Origin: Chryseobacterium daeguense DSM 19388
Lineage (GTDB): Bacteria; Bacteroidota; Bacteroidia; Flavobacteriales; Weeksellaceae
NCBI RefSeq assembly: GCF_000430825.1
Contig: NZ_AUMT01000001.1
Coordinates: 180,497-244,496 of the forward strand
Length of the DNA: 64,000 nt
Direction: 5' to 3'
The notes under the pieces are model-generated. The model ran no database searches. It was given only the letters and a program-made list of their open reading frames with translations, and was not told the origin of the DNA. Within the stretch, counting starts at the first letter, position 1. Each line of letters opens with the position of its first letter. Of this stretch, positions 9,671 through 18,689 are shown one piece after another. The position numbers and the translations under genes were made by a program.

Positions 9671-10447
9671 TTAGTTATCCTTGTGTTCAAACCATAACTG
9701 CGTAAAGGTAATAAAATCTGCAACACTCAATTCTTCAGCTCTTTTATCCATAAATTCATGAGTTTTCAAAGCTTCAGGGATATTTAAAATTTTCAGGGCA
9801 TTGGAAAGCTTTTTCCTCCTTTGATTGAATCCGGCTTTTACAATTTGTTTAAATAAAACCTCATTTCCGGCAAGGCCTTCCTTCGGGTTTCTTGTAATTC
9901 TTATTACTCCGGATTTTACCTTTGGCGGCGGATTAAAGACATTTTCATGAACTGTAAATAAGTATTGCGTATCATAATAAGCCTGGATGAGAACAGACAA
10001 GATGCCATAGTCTTTGGTCCTTGGAACAGCAGCAGTTCTTTCTGCCACCTCCTTCTGGAACATCCCCACCATCTCCGGAACCAGCTCATAATGATCTATG
10101 ATTTGAAACAAAATCTGGGACGATATATTATAAGGAAAGTTCCCGATAATGGCGATCTGTTCTCCGTTCGTAAATGCGAAATCCTGTTTTAGAAAATCCC
10201 CTACAAAAGTTTCTTCCGTTACTTTAGAATAGTTATTTTTAAGATATTCAATAGATTCTTTATCTATTTCTGCAAGGTAAATATGCTGGTCTTTCTCCAA
10301 AAGATACTTGGTAAGAACGCCCATTCCGGGGCCAACTTCCATTACGTTTTTGTAGCCCTCAAAACTAAGACCTTCTACTATTTTTCTTGCGATGTTTTCA
10401 TCCGTCAAAAAATGTTGACCAAGATGCTTTTTTGCTTTTACACTCAA
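9671..10447 (-). CDS. rsmA: 16S rRNA dimethyladenosine transferase RsmA (KsgA)
   Basis: This 258-residue enzyme dimethylates the two adjacent adenines in the 3' terminal hairpin of 16S rRNA, using S-adenosylmethionine, during late small-subunit assembly. The KsgA signature HLGQHFLTDENIARKI is at the N-terminus. The SAM-binding motif EVGPGMGVLT is near residue 38, and the catalytic NFPYNISS (the N-[I/L/F]-P-Y motif) is near residue 103. The C-terminal part contains NPPPKVKSGVIRI and the RRKKLSNALK stretch typical of the family. The start is TTG (10445-10447): no in-frame ATG lies just upstream and the conserved N-terminus begins directly after it. It is divergent from ftsX with a 91-bp gap. 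Confidence 0.95.
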   Translation of the reverse strand: MSVKAKKHLGQHFLTDENIARKIVEGLSFEGYKNVMEVGPGMGVLTKYLLEKDQHIYLAEIDKESIEYLKNNYSKVTEETFVGDFLKQDFAFTNGEQIAIIGNFPYNISSQILFQIIDHYELVPEMVGMFQKEVAERTAAVPRTKDYGILSVLIQAYYDTQYLFTVHENVFNPPPKVKSGVIRITRNPKEGLAGNEVLFKQIVKAGFNQRRKKLSNALKILNIPEALKTHEFMDKRAEELSVADFITFTQLWFEHKDN

Positions 10448-10538
10448 TGTTTTTATGATTTTATTAACAGTGATTTTCTCTTTTTCGTTCCCAAATTTCG
10501 GAAGTTTTTTTCTATTTTAGCCAAAAAATTTAATCTTA

Positions 10539-11438
10539 ATGGCTAAATCTGTAGATGAGTTTAATAAGAAAAGACTTCGGTCTAGCAATATTACAGTAGT
10601 AATAAGTATTGCCTTAGTGTTATTTTTATTAGGATTAATGGGTCTTATATTAATCAATGCCCAGAAATATTCTGATTATATTAAAGAACAACTTGTGGTA
10701 AATGCTTACTTTGACGAAAATTACAACGTAAAAGATTCTGCGAAAATTGCAAAGATGGAAGCCGAGGTTTTCAAAGAAATTCAGGCATTGGCTCCCGTAA
10801 AAAAAGCGACTTACATTTCAAGAGAAATGGCTGCCAAAGAAGCTAAAAAAAGTATGGGAATTGATACCGACGCCCTTTTTGAAGAAAATATCTTCCCTTC
10901 CTCTATAGAAGTAGCTCTGAAACCGGAATATGTAGACCCTACAAGGATTGACCAGGCGATTAAAGCCATCAAGTCTGTTCCAGGTGTGATTGATGTGAAA
11001 AACGACAGTACCCTGATGGTAGACGTTTACAACAACCTGAGCAGAATTCTTAAATGGATTTTAGGATTCTCTATACTATTCCTGATCTTAGCGGTTGTTT
11101 TAATTAATAACTCGATCCGTCTGAAAATATTTTCCAAAAGATTTATCATTAAAACCATGCAGCTGGTGGGGGCCAAAAGGAGATTTATTCTTAAGCCGTT
11201 CATTATTGAAGCTGTGATATTGGGAGCTATTGGTTCTGTAATCGGTCTATTAGCCTTATTTGGCGTGTGGTATTATTTTACCAGCCAGATCGGGTCGGCA
11301 TTCGTACAGGATACAAACCAATACTTCTGGCTGGTGCTTCTGGTACTTGGAGTAGGGATTTTCATCACGGTTTTAAGTACAATTGTTGCAACCTGGAGAT
11401 TCTTAAGATCAAATGTTGACGACTTATATTACTCTTAG
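10539..11438 (+). CDS. ftsX: Cell division protein FtsX
   Basis: This 299-residue inner-membrane protein has a short basic cytoplasmic N-terminus, a first transmembrane helix at about 20-42, a periplasmic domain of about 120 residues, then three transmembrane helices (about 170-195, 220-245, 265-290). That is the FtsX topology. With the ATPase FtsE it forms an ABC-like complex that links division to activation of cell-wall hydrolases. ftsE is not adjacent, as is common in Bacteroidota. The next gene (DUF3098) begins 3 bp after the stop, which suggests co-transcription with DUF3098, uppP, truB and rluF. Confidence 0.9.
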   Translation: MAKSVDEFNKKRLRSSNITVVISIALVLFLLGLMGLILINAQKYSDYIKEQLVVNAYFDENYNVKDSAKIAKMEAEVFKEIQALAPVKKATYISREMAAKEAKKSMGIDTDALFEENIFPSSIEVALKPEYVDPTRIDQAIKAIKSVPGVIDVKNDSTLMVDVYNNLSRILKWILGFSILFLILAVVLINNSIRLKIFSKRFIIKTMQLVGAKRRFILKPFIIEAVILGAIGSVIGLLALFGVWYYFTSQIGSAFVQDTNQYFWLVLLVLGVGIFITVLSTIVATWRFLRSNVDDLYYS

Positions 11439-11441
11439 AAA

Positions 11442-11741
11442 ATGAGCAAAAAAACAAATAAATTTTCCGCAGATAACTTTGGTAAAGAAACTGCTGAAGT
11501 TCCACAGGAAAACACTTTTTACTTCGGAAAGCAAAACTTTAAATGGATGCTTATCGGTTTAGCATTCATTGTGGTGGGTTTCCTTCTGATGCTGGGCCCG
11601 GATGCCAATACAGTAGACGGAAAATTTGATCCGAATGCATGGAATGACGACATTTTTTCCATCCGCAGAATCAGAATTGCTCCACTGTTCGTTATCTTTG
11701 GTTTTGCCATTGAAGCTTTTGCAATTTTAAAAAGAAAATAG
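11442..11741 (+). CDS. DUF3098 family membrane protein
   Basis: This 99-residue protein has a hydrophilic N-terminus (about 30 residues) and two transmembrane helices (about 33-50 and 79-95). Between them is a short loop with DPNAWNDDIFSIRRIRIAP. It matches the small DUF3098 family that lies between ftsX and uppP in many Bacteroidota. Function is unknown; the fixed neighbourhood suggests a part in envelope assembly or division. Spacing to ftsX is 3 bp. Confidence 0.85.
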   Translation: MSKKTNKFSADNFGKETAEVPQENTFYFGKQNFKWMLIGLAFIVVGFLLMLGPDANTVDGKFDPNAWNDDIFSIRRIRIAPLFVIFGFAIEAFAILKRK

Positions 11742-11759
11742 AAATAAATTTTTATTTAG

Positions 11760-11816
11760 AGATTAAGGAATTCAGAAATTTAGATATAATGTCTAAATCT
11801 CTTAATTTCTTAATCT
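11760..11816. repeat. AT-rich imperfect inverted repeat between DUF3098 and uppP
   Basis: An arm at 11760-11784 beginning AGATTAAGGAATT pairs imperfectly with 11792-11816 ending CTTAATCT. It could form a stem in the mRNA between two co-oriented genes, but there is no T run, so full termination is unlikely. Confidence 0.55.
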
Positions 11817-11833
11817 TTTAATTTAAACAAATT

Positions 11834-12652
11834 ATGGATTTAATCAAAGCAATAATTATTGCCATTATAGAAGGTTTAACGGAATATCTTCCCATTTCTT
11901 CCACTGCGCACATGGGTTTCACATCCAATTTACTTGGATTGCCGGAAGACGAATTTTTAAAGATGTTTCAGGTATCCATTCAGTTTGGGGCCATTCTTTC
12001 TGTGGTGATTGCCTACTGGAAAAAATTCTTTGATTTAAAAAATTTACAGTTTTATTTTAAGCTGGGTTTTGCAGTGGTCCCTGCTTTGGTTTTGGGATAT
12101 TTATTTGATGATAAAATCGAAGCGGTTCTGGGAAATCAGATTGCCATCTCGGCAGTTTTGGTCATAGGCGGAGTGGTTTTATTATTTGCTGATAAATGGT
12201 TCAAAAATCCCAGAATTGACGATGAAAAGGGAATTACAATAAGAAATGCAATCACTATAGGATTCTGGCAATGTCTCGCCATGATGCCGGGAACCAGCCG
12301 AAGTGCTGCTTCTATCATCGGAGGGATGGCACAGGGTCTTACAAGGAAAGCTGCCGCAGAATTTTCATTCTTTTTAGCGGTTCCTACCATGTTAGCGGTA
12401 ACAGTTTATTCCGTTTTTGTAAAAACATGGGGTAAAGAAACGGCAAATCCACAAAAAGGGTATGAGATGATTATGGCGTCACAGGATCATATTACCATTT
12501 TTATTGTTGGAAATATTGTGGCATTTATTGTGGCTTTAATTGCTATCAAGGCATTTATCGGAGTTTTAAACAAATATGGTTTTAAACCTTGGGGTTGGTA
12601 TCGTATTTTTGTCGGACTGGCTTTGTTGATTTATTTTTATTTTTTTAAATAA
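11834..12652 (+). CDS. uppP: Undecaprenyl-diphosphate phosphatase UppP (BacA)
   Basis: This 272-residue polytopic membrane enzyme hydrolyses undecaprenyl diphosphate to the monophosphate, so that the lipid carrier can be reused for peptidoglycan and surface glycans. The two family signatures are present: EGLTEYLPISSTAHM near residue 14 (the catalytic E-rich and SST motif) and the PGTSRSA motif near residue 154. About eight hydrophobic segments are spread over the length, and the size matches the family. It belongs to the ftsX-DUF3098-uppP-truB-rluF run. Overproduction gives bacitracin tolerance in other bacteria (family knowledge). Confidence 0.95.
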   Translation: MDLIKAIIIAIIEGLTEYLPISSTAHMGFTSNLLGLPEDEFLKMFQVSIQFGAILSVVIAYWKKFFDLKNLQFYFKLGFAVVPALVLGYLFDDKIEAVLGNQIAISAVLVIGGVVLLFADKWFKNPRIDDEKGITIRNAITIGFWQCLAMMPGTSRSAASIIGGMAQGLTRKAAAEFSFFLAVPTMLAVTVYSVFVKTWGKETANPQKGYEMIMASQDHITIFIVGNIVAFIVALIAIKAFIGVLNKYGFKPWGWYRIFVGLALLIYFYFFK

Positions 12653-12691
12653 TAGATTAAAAAATTACTTACTACTCATTACTCAGAATTA

Positions 12692-13420
12692 ATGACAGCT
12701 GAAGATCTACAGTCAGGACACATATTTTTATTAGACAAACCTTTGGATTGGACATCTTTTCAGGCAGTCAATAAAATGAAATACAAGCTCAAAAGAGAGT
12801 TTAATTTACCCAAGAAATTTAAGATTGGTCACGCAGGAACGCTGGACCCGAGAGCAACAGGACTTTTAATTGTCTGCTGCGGAAAATTCACAAAGAAAAT
12901 TCCCGAAATTCAGGATGCTCCGAAAGAATATTGGACGGAAATAAAAATCGGAGTTCAGACCGAGTCTTACGATACTGAAAAGCCGGAAATTCTTCACCAG
13001 GATTTTTCGCATATTACAGAAGAGCAGATCAAAAAAGTTTTGGAAAAATTCATTGGTGAAATTGATCAGACGCCACCCGTTTTTTCAGCAATAAAAATTG
13101 ATGGAAAAAGAGCGTATAACCTGGCAAGAGCTGGGGAAGAGGTTGAAATGAAATCCAGAAAAACTACCATTTTTTATATCAATGATATTAATATTGATCT
13201 TCCGTTGGTAAGTTTTACAGTTGGCTGTTCAAAAGGGACTTACATCAGGAGTTTGGCTCATGATATAGGACAGGAATTGGTTGTTGGGGCTTACCTTACT
13301 CAGCTAAGAAGAACAAAAATCGGAGACTACAGAATTGAAGATGCAACCTCTGATTTGTTAGAAAATGACTTTAGATTTGAAACATTAAAAGTTGGTGATG
13401 CAGGAGAAAACCAGAATTAA
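12692..13420 (+). CDS. truB: tRNA pseudouridine-55 synthase TruB
   Basis: This 242-residue enzyme converts U55 in the T-loop of tRNAs to pseudouridine. The catalytic aspartate is D52 in [11 protein letters not shown]. The PVFSAIK and [13 protein letters not shown] motifs of the TruB family also appear. The protein is shorter than E. coli TruB, with a reduced C-terminal part, which is usual in Bacteroidota. The last 23 nt overlap the start of the next gene, which argues for translational coupling. Confidence 0.95.
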   Translation: MTAEDLQSGHIFLLDKPLDWTSFQAVNKMKYKLKREFNLPKKFKIGHAGTLDPRATGLLIVCCGKFTKKIPEIQDAPKEYWTEIKIGVQTESYDTEKPEILHQDFSHITEEQIKKVLEKFIGEIDQTPPVFSAIKIDGKRAYNLARAGEEVEMKSRKTTIFYINDINIDLPLVSFTVGCSKGTYIRSLAHDIGQELVVGAYLTQLRRTKIGDYRIEDATSDLLENDFRFETLKVGDAGENQN

Positions 13421-14123
13421 TAAATATTTATCAGAAGTAGGTTACTGTTCCAGAAGAGCTGCGGATAAGCTTCTGGAAGAGGGAAGAATTACAATCAATG
13501 GTAAAATTCCCGAAATGGGAACCAAAGTTTCCGATGAAGACGTCATTGAAGTAGATGGAAGACCGATCCGCGAGCCGGAACAGGATCATGTGTACATCGC
13601 CTTCAACAAGCCTGTAGGAATTGTCTGTACAACAGATACTAAGCGTGAAAAAAACAATATCATCGATTATATTAACCATCCCAAGAGAATTTTCCCGATC
13701 GGCAGGCTGGATAAGCCCAGTGAAGGATTAATACTTTTAACCAGTGATGGGGATATTGTGAATAAAATTTTAAGATCAAGAAACAATCACGGAAAAGAAT
13801 ATATCGTAAGAGTGGACAAGCCGATTACTCCAAAATTCCTTGAAAAAATGAGAAATGGAGTCCCGATTCTAGACACAGTCACTAAAAAATGTGAAGTGGA
13901 AAAAATTGATGAAATGAACTTCCGGATCGTATTAACACAAGGACTGAACCGACAAATCCGCAGAATGTGCGAATATCTTGGTTACGAAGTAAAAAAGCTG
14001 AAACGAATCCGTGTTTTAAACATAAAGCTTGATCTCCCAATCGGGAAGTGGAGAGATCTGACTGATGATGAGCTGGAAAATTTGAATAAGCTTTTGGAAG
14101 GTTCCAGCAAGACTTTTGATTAA
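13398..14123 (+). CDS. rluF: rRNA pseudouridine synthase, RluF/RluB type
   Basis: This is a 241-residue protein starting at ATG 13398, inside the end of truB; an upstream in-frame TTG at 13392 is less likely. The N-terminal S4 RNA-binding domain ([24 protein letters not shown]) is followed by the RsuA/RluB-family catalytic domain with [14 protein letters not shown], in which D105 is the catalytic aspartate, and [13 protein letters not shown]. It most resembles RluF (23S rRNA U2604), but RluB, RluE and RsuA share these motifs, so the exact target is inferred. The distal gene of the five-gene run has a basic lysine-rich C-terminus. Confidence 0.85.
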   Translation: MQEKTRINKYLSEVGYCSRRAADKLLEEGRITINGKIPEMGTKVSDEDVIEVDGRPIREPEQDHVYIAFNKPVGIVCTTDTKREKNNIIDYINHPKRIFPIGRLDKPSEGLILLTSDGDIVNKILRSRNNHGKEYIVRVDKPITPKFLEKMRNGVPILDTVTKKCEVEKIDEMNFRIVLTQGLNRQIRRMCEYLGYEVKKLKRIRVLNIKLDLPIGKWRDLTDDELENLNKLLEGSSKTFD

Positions 14124-14163
14124 AAATTGTTTTGTTTTTAAACTCTAATACTTAATAAATAAG

Positions 14164-14252
14164 GATGCTTCGACAGGCTCAGCATGACATCTCTAATACT
14201 AATCATCTTATTTTATTTTGTAGCGTTGTCATGCTGAGTCTGTCGAAGCATC
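14164..14252. repeat. Dispersed hairpin element A, copy 1 (complete)
   Basis: The 26-bp arms GATGCTTCGACAGGCTCAGC... (14164-14189) and its complement (14227-14252) differ at one base. The core between them reads TCTAATACTA ... TTTTGTAGCG. Related copies are at 33008-33103, 48558-48631 and 55665-55763. This copy lies between convergent rluF and the helix-hairpin-helix gene. Confidence 0.85.
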
Positions 14253-14267
14253 TTCAATATTAATTCA

Positions 14268-15565
14268 TCATTTCAAATAAAGCTTCATCCTGGCCTCATA
14301 TTCAGGTTTTACCTTCAAAAGTTTCCAAATTTTCTTTTCGTCTTTTTCACTTAAACGATAAAAAATAATTTTGTCTGCAGAATATTTGAAGTAAGGATGA
14401 TTTTTCAGCCATTCTTCAGGAGCATCGACAAGATTGTATTTAGGAACATTGGAAGTATTCAGCGGAGCAATTGCCAGTAATTTTTTCACCAGTTCCACAT
14501 CAATATTATAAGTTGTTAGGATTTGTTCTTTATTGACAAACCCGCCCAGCTTTTTCTGAATCCAATGATGGAGCCGGCGGCCCTTTCATCAAGCCCGAAT
14601 TCTATCAGCTGTTTGAAAGTAATTGTATTAAGATCTGTTTTTGAAAAATCTATTTTCTCCTGTTTGATTTCAGGCTTTTGGAGTTCAGTTTTCGCAATCG
14701 TAGATGAATTAAGTTTTACAAAAGGTCTCAGTTCTTCAAACTTTTCTGCGGAAATTACAAAGCAATGTTGGATGTCTTCCAGGTTTTTAAAGCTTCCTTT
14801 TAAATTTCTGTCGCGATAATTGATGATGGTTTGTGCCTGTCTGTCAGAAAAGCCGAAGGACTTCCAGCCTTCAAGAGGTAAAGTATTGGGGTCGAATGGA
14901 TGGTACTGTATTTTTTTATTGTTACCATTGAAATTTTTAGCAAAGCTTCTGAAATTGGCAGGTGTTTTTTCAGGAAGAATTAAATAAGGTGCAAGTTTTT
15001 TGTAATTTTCTTCATTAATGATAAAACATTCCTTAAACTTTTCCTTACTCACAAAACTTCCTCCGAGGTAGTTTTTATATTTTATAATAGCTTCAGACTG
15101 CCTTTCGCTGAAACCCATTTTTACCCAGTCAGCCACAGAAAAATGATCCGGATTGAATTTTCCGGGAATAGCAATTGACCTTTTCTCATAGCTTTTAAAT
15201 CCGCCAGAACCGGTTTCTTTATTGGTTTCCGGCAATAAAATAAAAGATTCCAGTGCATTGAACTTTTCTTCAGAAACGGCAAAACATTTTTTAAACTGAG
15301 CCTTGGAAATAAATTTTCCGCCTATGATTTTTTTATAATTAAGAATGGTGGAAACCTGTTTTTCTGTGAAACCCAAGTTCTGCCATTGTTTTGCATCCAG
15401 GTCGTTCGGGTCGAATTCTGTGATATTCAAAGGAGCTGAACTTTCTGAAATAAATTTTACGTCAGAAAAATCTTCTTTATTTTTGCTCGTAAACTTTTGA
15501 AAAGCTAATAAAATAATGAGCAGCATACCCATGAATGCTACTTTTTGGTAATAGATTTTTTTCAT
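14268..15565 (-). pseudogene. Helix-hairpin-helix repeat protein, broken by a single-base frameshift
   Basis: An N-terminal membrane anchor (MKKIYYQKVAFMGMLLIILL) precedes four related units of about 75-90 residues. Each carries a helix-hairpin-helix-like pattern (LGFTEKQVSTILNYKKIIGG, MGFSERQSEAIIKYKNYLGG, FGFSDRQAQTIINYRDR, FGLDERAAGSIIGFRK). The reading frame is lost in the fourth unit: after GFRK it runs to a stop at 14516. Adding one A to the A5 run (T5 on the + strand, 14551-14555) restores KLGGFVNKEQ and joins the frame ending at 14268, giving 432 residues. The family is ComEA-like, usually DNA binding, but cell location here is unclear. This may be a true mutation, a phase-variable tract or a sequencing error. 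The start at 15565 is preferred over 15583 because it gives a normal signal anchor. Confidence 0.8.
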
Positions 15566-15695
15566 CGCTGTAAACTTAATCATTATTTCAAGTCACGGCA
15601 ATGGGTAATATCAAAATGAATTATTTTAGAATATAAATAGTGATTTATTCTTTCAGAAAATAAATTAAAACAGATGAAACAAAATAAAATATCAA

Positions 15696-16040
15696 TTATT
15701 CGGTGTCCCTTTCTGCCAGAGATTCTTTAAGCTTAAGAAGTTCGGCTTTTACAAATTCCAGGCGGTCTATGATGGTAACGGTCTCGGAAATTTTGCTGTT
15801 GGTGGTCAGTGCAACACGCGCTCCGTCAAGCGTATAACCCTTTTCTTTGACCAAATGATAGATCATCTGCAGGTTTTTGATATCTTCGGGAGTGAAATAC
15901 CGGTTGCCTTTTTTGTTTTTTTTAGGCTTTATGATGGGGAATTCCTGTTCCCAATAACGTATCAATGAGGTGTTTACATCAAATGCTTTTGCAACTTCTC
16001 CTATTGAATAATACAGCTTATCGGGTAAATTTATCTTCAT
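15696..16040 (-). CDS. MerR family transcriptional regulator
   Basis: This 114-residue protein has an N-terminal MerR winged-helix domain: YYSIGEVAKAFDVNTSLIRYWE (helix-turn-helix), then PKKNKKGNRYFTPEDIKNL (wing). A short helical C-terminus (EFVKAELLKLKESLAERD) is suited to dimerisation. No effector domain or cysteine cluster is seen, so the signal is unknown. Small MerR proteins of this form are common in flavobacteria. The start at 16040 is chosen because a good promoter (-7 box at 16059-16066) overlaps the alternative start at 16061. Confidence 0.85.
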   Translation of the reverse strand: MKINLPDKLYYSIGEVAKAFDVNTSLIRYWEQEFPIIKPKKNKKGNRYFTPEDIKNLQMIYHLVKEKGYTLDGARVALTTNSKISETVTIIDRLEFVKAELLKLKESLAERDTE

Positions 16041-16058
16041 TTTTAGAATCCTAATTTT

Positions 16059-16090
16059 CAAAGATAAAAATTTTTAAAATCTGTTACAAA
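16059..16090 (-). promoter_or_regulatory. Predicted promoter of the MerR gene (TTTG-N20-TATCTTTG)
   Basis: Read on the minus strand, TTTG (complement of 16087-16090) and TATCTTTG (complement of 16059-16066) are separated by 20 bp, a strong match to the Bacteroidota consensus. It fixes the start codon at 16040. Confidence 0.75.
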
Positions 16091-16204
16091 ATACTGTCAT
16101 AAAAAAGTTGAATTTACTTTTTATAATTAAAGCTTAATTTAATACATCAAAATGAGAAAATAAGTCAATTCTGTCGTAAATTGTGCATCTTAAAATAATG
16201 TGGT

Positions 16205-17098
16205 ATGAAAAATATTCTCAAAATAGGCTACCTTGGTTTGGTTTTAGTATTAGTTAATTGCAAATCAGTAAATAGTACTAATATGTTTTATGATGATATA
16301 AAGCTGGAAAAAGTTTCAGATCAGTTTAGTTTTACGGAAGGGCCTTCGTCTGATAAGGAAGGAAATGTTTATTTTACAGACCAACCCAATGATAAAATTT
16401 ACTATTGGGACTGGAAAACCAATAAGATTGTTGAGTTTTTGGATAAAAGCGGCCGGGCCAACGGGACCCATTTTGATAAGGATGATAATCTGATCACCTG
16501 CTCCGACAACAAAGGAGAGATCTGGAAAATTTCTAAGGATAAAAAAGTGGAAGTGTTGCTTAAAAATGTTGATGGAAAAAGGCTTAACGGCCCGAATGAT
16601 GTCTGGAACGACGAATTTGGTGGCATGTACTTCACGGATCCTTTATATGAAAGGGATTATTGGGTGGATTTTAAGCAGGAAATTCCTCATAAAAGCTTGT
16701 ATTACAGAAGTAAGGACGGAAAAATTACAAAAATTGAGACCTTCACACAGCCAAATGGAGTAGTGGGAAGTGAGAAGTTTAAAAAATTATACGTTTCGGA
16801 TATAGATGCAGGAAAAACGTATGTTTATGACATTCTTGGTGAAGGAAAATTATCCGATAAGCAGCTTTTCTGTGAAATGGGTTCAGACGGAATGACGCTC
16901 GATAAACATGGAAATTTATATCTTACAGGTGACGGAGTACATGTTTTCAATAAAGATGGGAAGAAAATTTACCATATCCCGATAGAGGAAGACTGGACGT
17001 CTAATGTTACTTTCGGCGGGAAGAACAACGATATTTTATTCATCACTGCTTCTAAATCGGTGTATATTTTGCCGACAAAAGTGAAAGGAGTGGAGTAA
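16205..17098 (+). CDS. SMP-30/gluconolactonase family lipoprotein
   Basis: This 297-residue protein begins with a hydrophobic signal followed by LVNCKS, a probable lipoprotein cleavage site (N at -1 is not ideal). The rest is a six-bladed propeller of the SMP-30/gluconolactonase/LRE family. EGPSSDKEGNVYFTD, LNGPNDVWND and SDGMTLDKHGNLYLTGDG carry the E, N and D residues that bind the divalent metal in the family. These enzymes open sugar lactones; the true substrate cannot be read from sequence. It is expected in the periplasm, anchored to a membrane. It stands alone, with a nested inverted repeat downstream. Confidence 0.85.
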   Translation: MKNILKIGYLGLVLVLVNCKSVNSTNMFYDDIKLEKVSDQFSFTEGPSSDKEGNVYFTDQPNDKIYYWDWKTNKIVEFLDKSGRANGTHFDKDDNLITCSDNKGEIWKISKDKKVEVLLKNVDGKRLNGPNDVWNDEFGGMYFTDPLYERDYWVDFKQEIPHKSLYYRSKDGKITKIETFTQPNGVVGSEKFKKLYVSDIDAGKTYVYDILGEGKLSDKQLFCEMGSDGMTLDKHGNLYLTGDGVHVFNKDGKKIYHIPIEEDWTSNVTFGGKNNDILFITASKSVYILPTKVKGVE

Positions 17099-17112
17099 AT
17101 ACTAATAGATTG

Positions 17113-17243
17113 AATTTTTCACGAATGACACAAATTATTGAACGTTTAAGTTTTGGCTAAAGCCAAATGTTTGATTTACATTTAAAAAACGGGCTAAAGC
17201 CCGTTCCTATTGATGCCATTATTCGTGTCATTCGTGAAAAATT
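17113..17243. repeat. Nested inverted repeat carrying double-palindrome element, copy 2
   Basis: Outer arms 17113-17135 and 17221-17243 (TTTTTCACGAATGACAC and complement) match at 22 of 23 positions. Inside lies the double palindrome: TTGGCTAAAGCCAA (17153-17166) and ACGGGCTAAAGCCCGT (17189-17204). That is the reverse orientation of the copy at 9571-9645. It separates two convergent genes and could terminate both. Confidence 0.8.
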
Positions 17244-17253
17244 CGCGTTTAAA

Positions 17254-18561
17254 TTAATAAGCAACCTCCATTTTTACTTTTTTACCCTTCAGTTTTTCAT
17301 TAGCTAATTTTTTCAATAAAGTGTTTACCTTATTTCTGGAAACCGCAACGTAAGAGGTTGTATCTTTTACCTCAATAAGTCCAATGTCTTCCTTTTGAAG
17401 CTCGCCTTTTTTAATTAAATAACCTACAATATCCACTTTATTCACCTTATCTTTTTTTCCGGCGCTGATGTAAATTGTCTGGAACGGCGTTTTTTCAGGA
17501 ACTTTGTTGAAGCCGGCAACACTTTCTTCCGGAGTATTATTTTTTATGAAAGGAAAATTCTCTTCTTCAGTCATAATTAAATAGGCAAAACCTTTTGCAT
17601 TCATTCTTGCGGTACGGCCGTTTCTGTGAATAAAGGCATCTTCTTTTGGGGGAAGTTGATAATGTACAATCGACTCAACTTCAGGAATATCCAAGCCTCT
17701 TGCAGCAAGATCCGTAGTAATCAAAATTCTCGCAGAATCGTTTCTGAATTTCAATAAAGCGCGCTCTCTTTCGTCCTGTTCCATCCCGCCGTGGAACGTC
17801 TCGCGGTCGATTCCTTTCTGTCTTAAAAGTTCGGAGATACGGTCAACAGCTTCCCTGTGATTACAAAAAATCAAAGTTCTCTTGTTTCCTATTTTACAGA
17901 TCAGATTAAACAATGTATCCAGCTTTTCCTCAGAAATCGTCATCACTTTTTTAAACTGAATATCCGGTTTTACTTCACTGAGCTTTAAAAAATCAATTAT
18001 TTTTTCATTTTTCAGTCCGGTAAATTTTGGAATTTCATCCATGGCTGTCGCGGAAGTCAGAATTCTTTGCGAAAGACCTTTTAAAGAATTGGAAATGAAT
18101 TCCATATCATCATGAAAACCAAGCTCAAGAGCTTTGTCAAATTCGTCCAAAACCAGGGTTTGAATTGTTTTCGGGTCAAAATTATTATTTCTCAAATGGT
18201 AAACCACTCTTCCCGGTGTTCCGATGAGAATGGCGGGTGCTTCAATCAGGTTATTAACTTCAATCTTTTTATCATGACCTCCGTAGCAGACGGAAACCTT
18301 AAAATCCGTTCCCATTGCCTTGAAAACCTGCTCAATCTGCAGGGCCAGTTCCCTTGCCGGAACCAAAATTAAAGCCTGGATTCCGGAAGATTCTTTTTTC
18401 AGATTTCTTAAAACAGGAAACAGAAAAGCCAGTGTTTTTCCCGAACCTGTAGGAGAAAGTAAAACAACATCCTGTTGGTTTTCAGTAGCTTTATAGGTAG
18501 ATTTCTGCATCTGGTTCATGTCCTGAATCTGCAGTTTTTCGTAGATTGATTGTAGTTCCAT
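17254..18561 (-). CDS. DbpA-like DEAD-box ATP-dependent RNA helicase (motif II DEFD)
   Basis: This 435-residue helicase has the full set of motifs: Q-motif region near residue 15, Walker A SPTGSGKT (36-43), PARELA (68-73), GG, TPGR (115-118), motif II D139-E-F-D142, SAT, and motif VI HRNGRTARM. The second position pair of motif II is EF instead of EA; D and E that coordinate Mg are kept, so activity is expected. The C-terminal 75 residues (TIYISAGKKDKVNKVDIVGYL...) match the DbpA RNA-binding domain, which targets 23S rRNA in ribosome assembly. A -7 box ends 4 nt before the ATG, so a leaderless message is predicted. Confidence 0.9.
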   Translation of the reverse strand: MELQSIYEKLQIQDMNQMQKSTYKATENQQDVVLLSPTGSGKTLAFLFPVLRNLKKESSGIQALILVPARELALQIEQVFKAMGTDFKVSVCYGGHDKKIEVNNLIEAPAILIGTPGRVVYHLRNNNFDPKTIQTLVLDEFDKALELGFHDDMEFISNSLKGLSQRILTSATAMDEIPKFTGLKNEKIIDFLKLSEVKPDIQFKKVMTISEEKLDTLFNLICKIGNKRTLIFCNHREAVDRISELLRQKGIDRETFHGGMEQDERERALLKFRNDSARILITTDLAARGLDIPEVESIVHYQLPPKEDAFIHRNGRTARMNAKGFAYLIMTEEENFPFIKNNTPEESVAGFNKVPEKTPFQTIYISAGKKDKVNKVDIVGYLIKKGELQKEDIGLIEVKDTTSYVAVSRNKVNTLLKKLANEKLKGKKVKMEVAY

Positions 18562-18565
18562 GGTG

Positions 18566-18573
18566 CAAAGATA
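18566..18573 (-). promoter_or_regulatory. Predicted -7 element of the helicase gene, 4 nt from the start codon
   Basis: On the minus strand TATCTTTG is followed by four bases and the ATG. With the usual -7 geometry, transcription would begin at or within 1-2 nt of the start codon. A -33 TTG is not evident. Confidence 0.55.
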
Positions 18574-18689
18574 CGGAATTCGCTGATGGTTGCTGGTTTC
18601 TGGTTGCTTGTTACAAGTTTAAAACTTAAAGTTTAGAGTTTAAGGTTTAGTTTTTTAGTTTAATGAAGAATTTCTGTTTTCAATCATGT

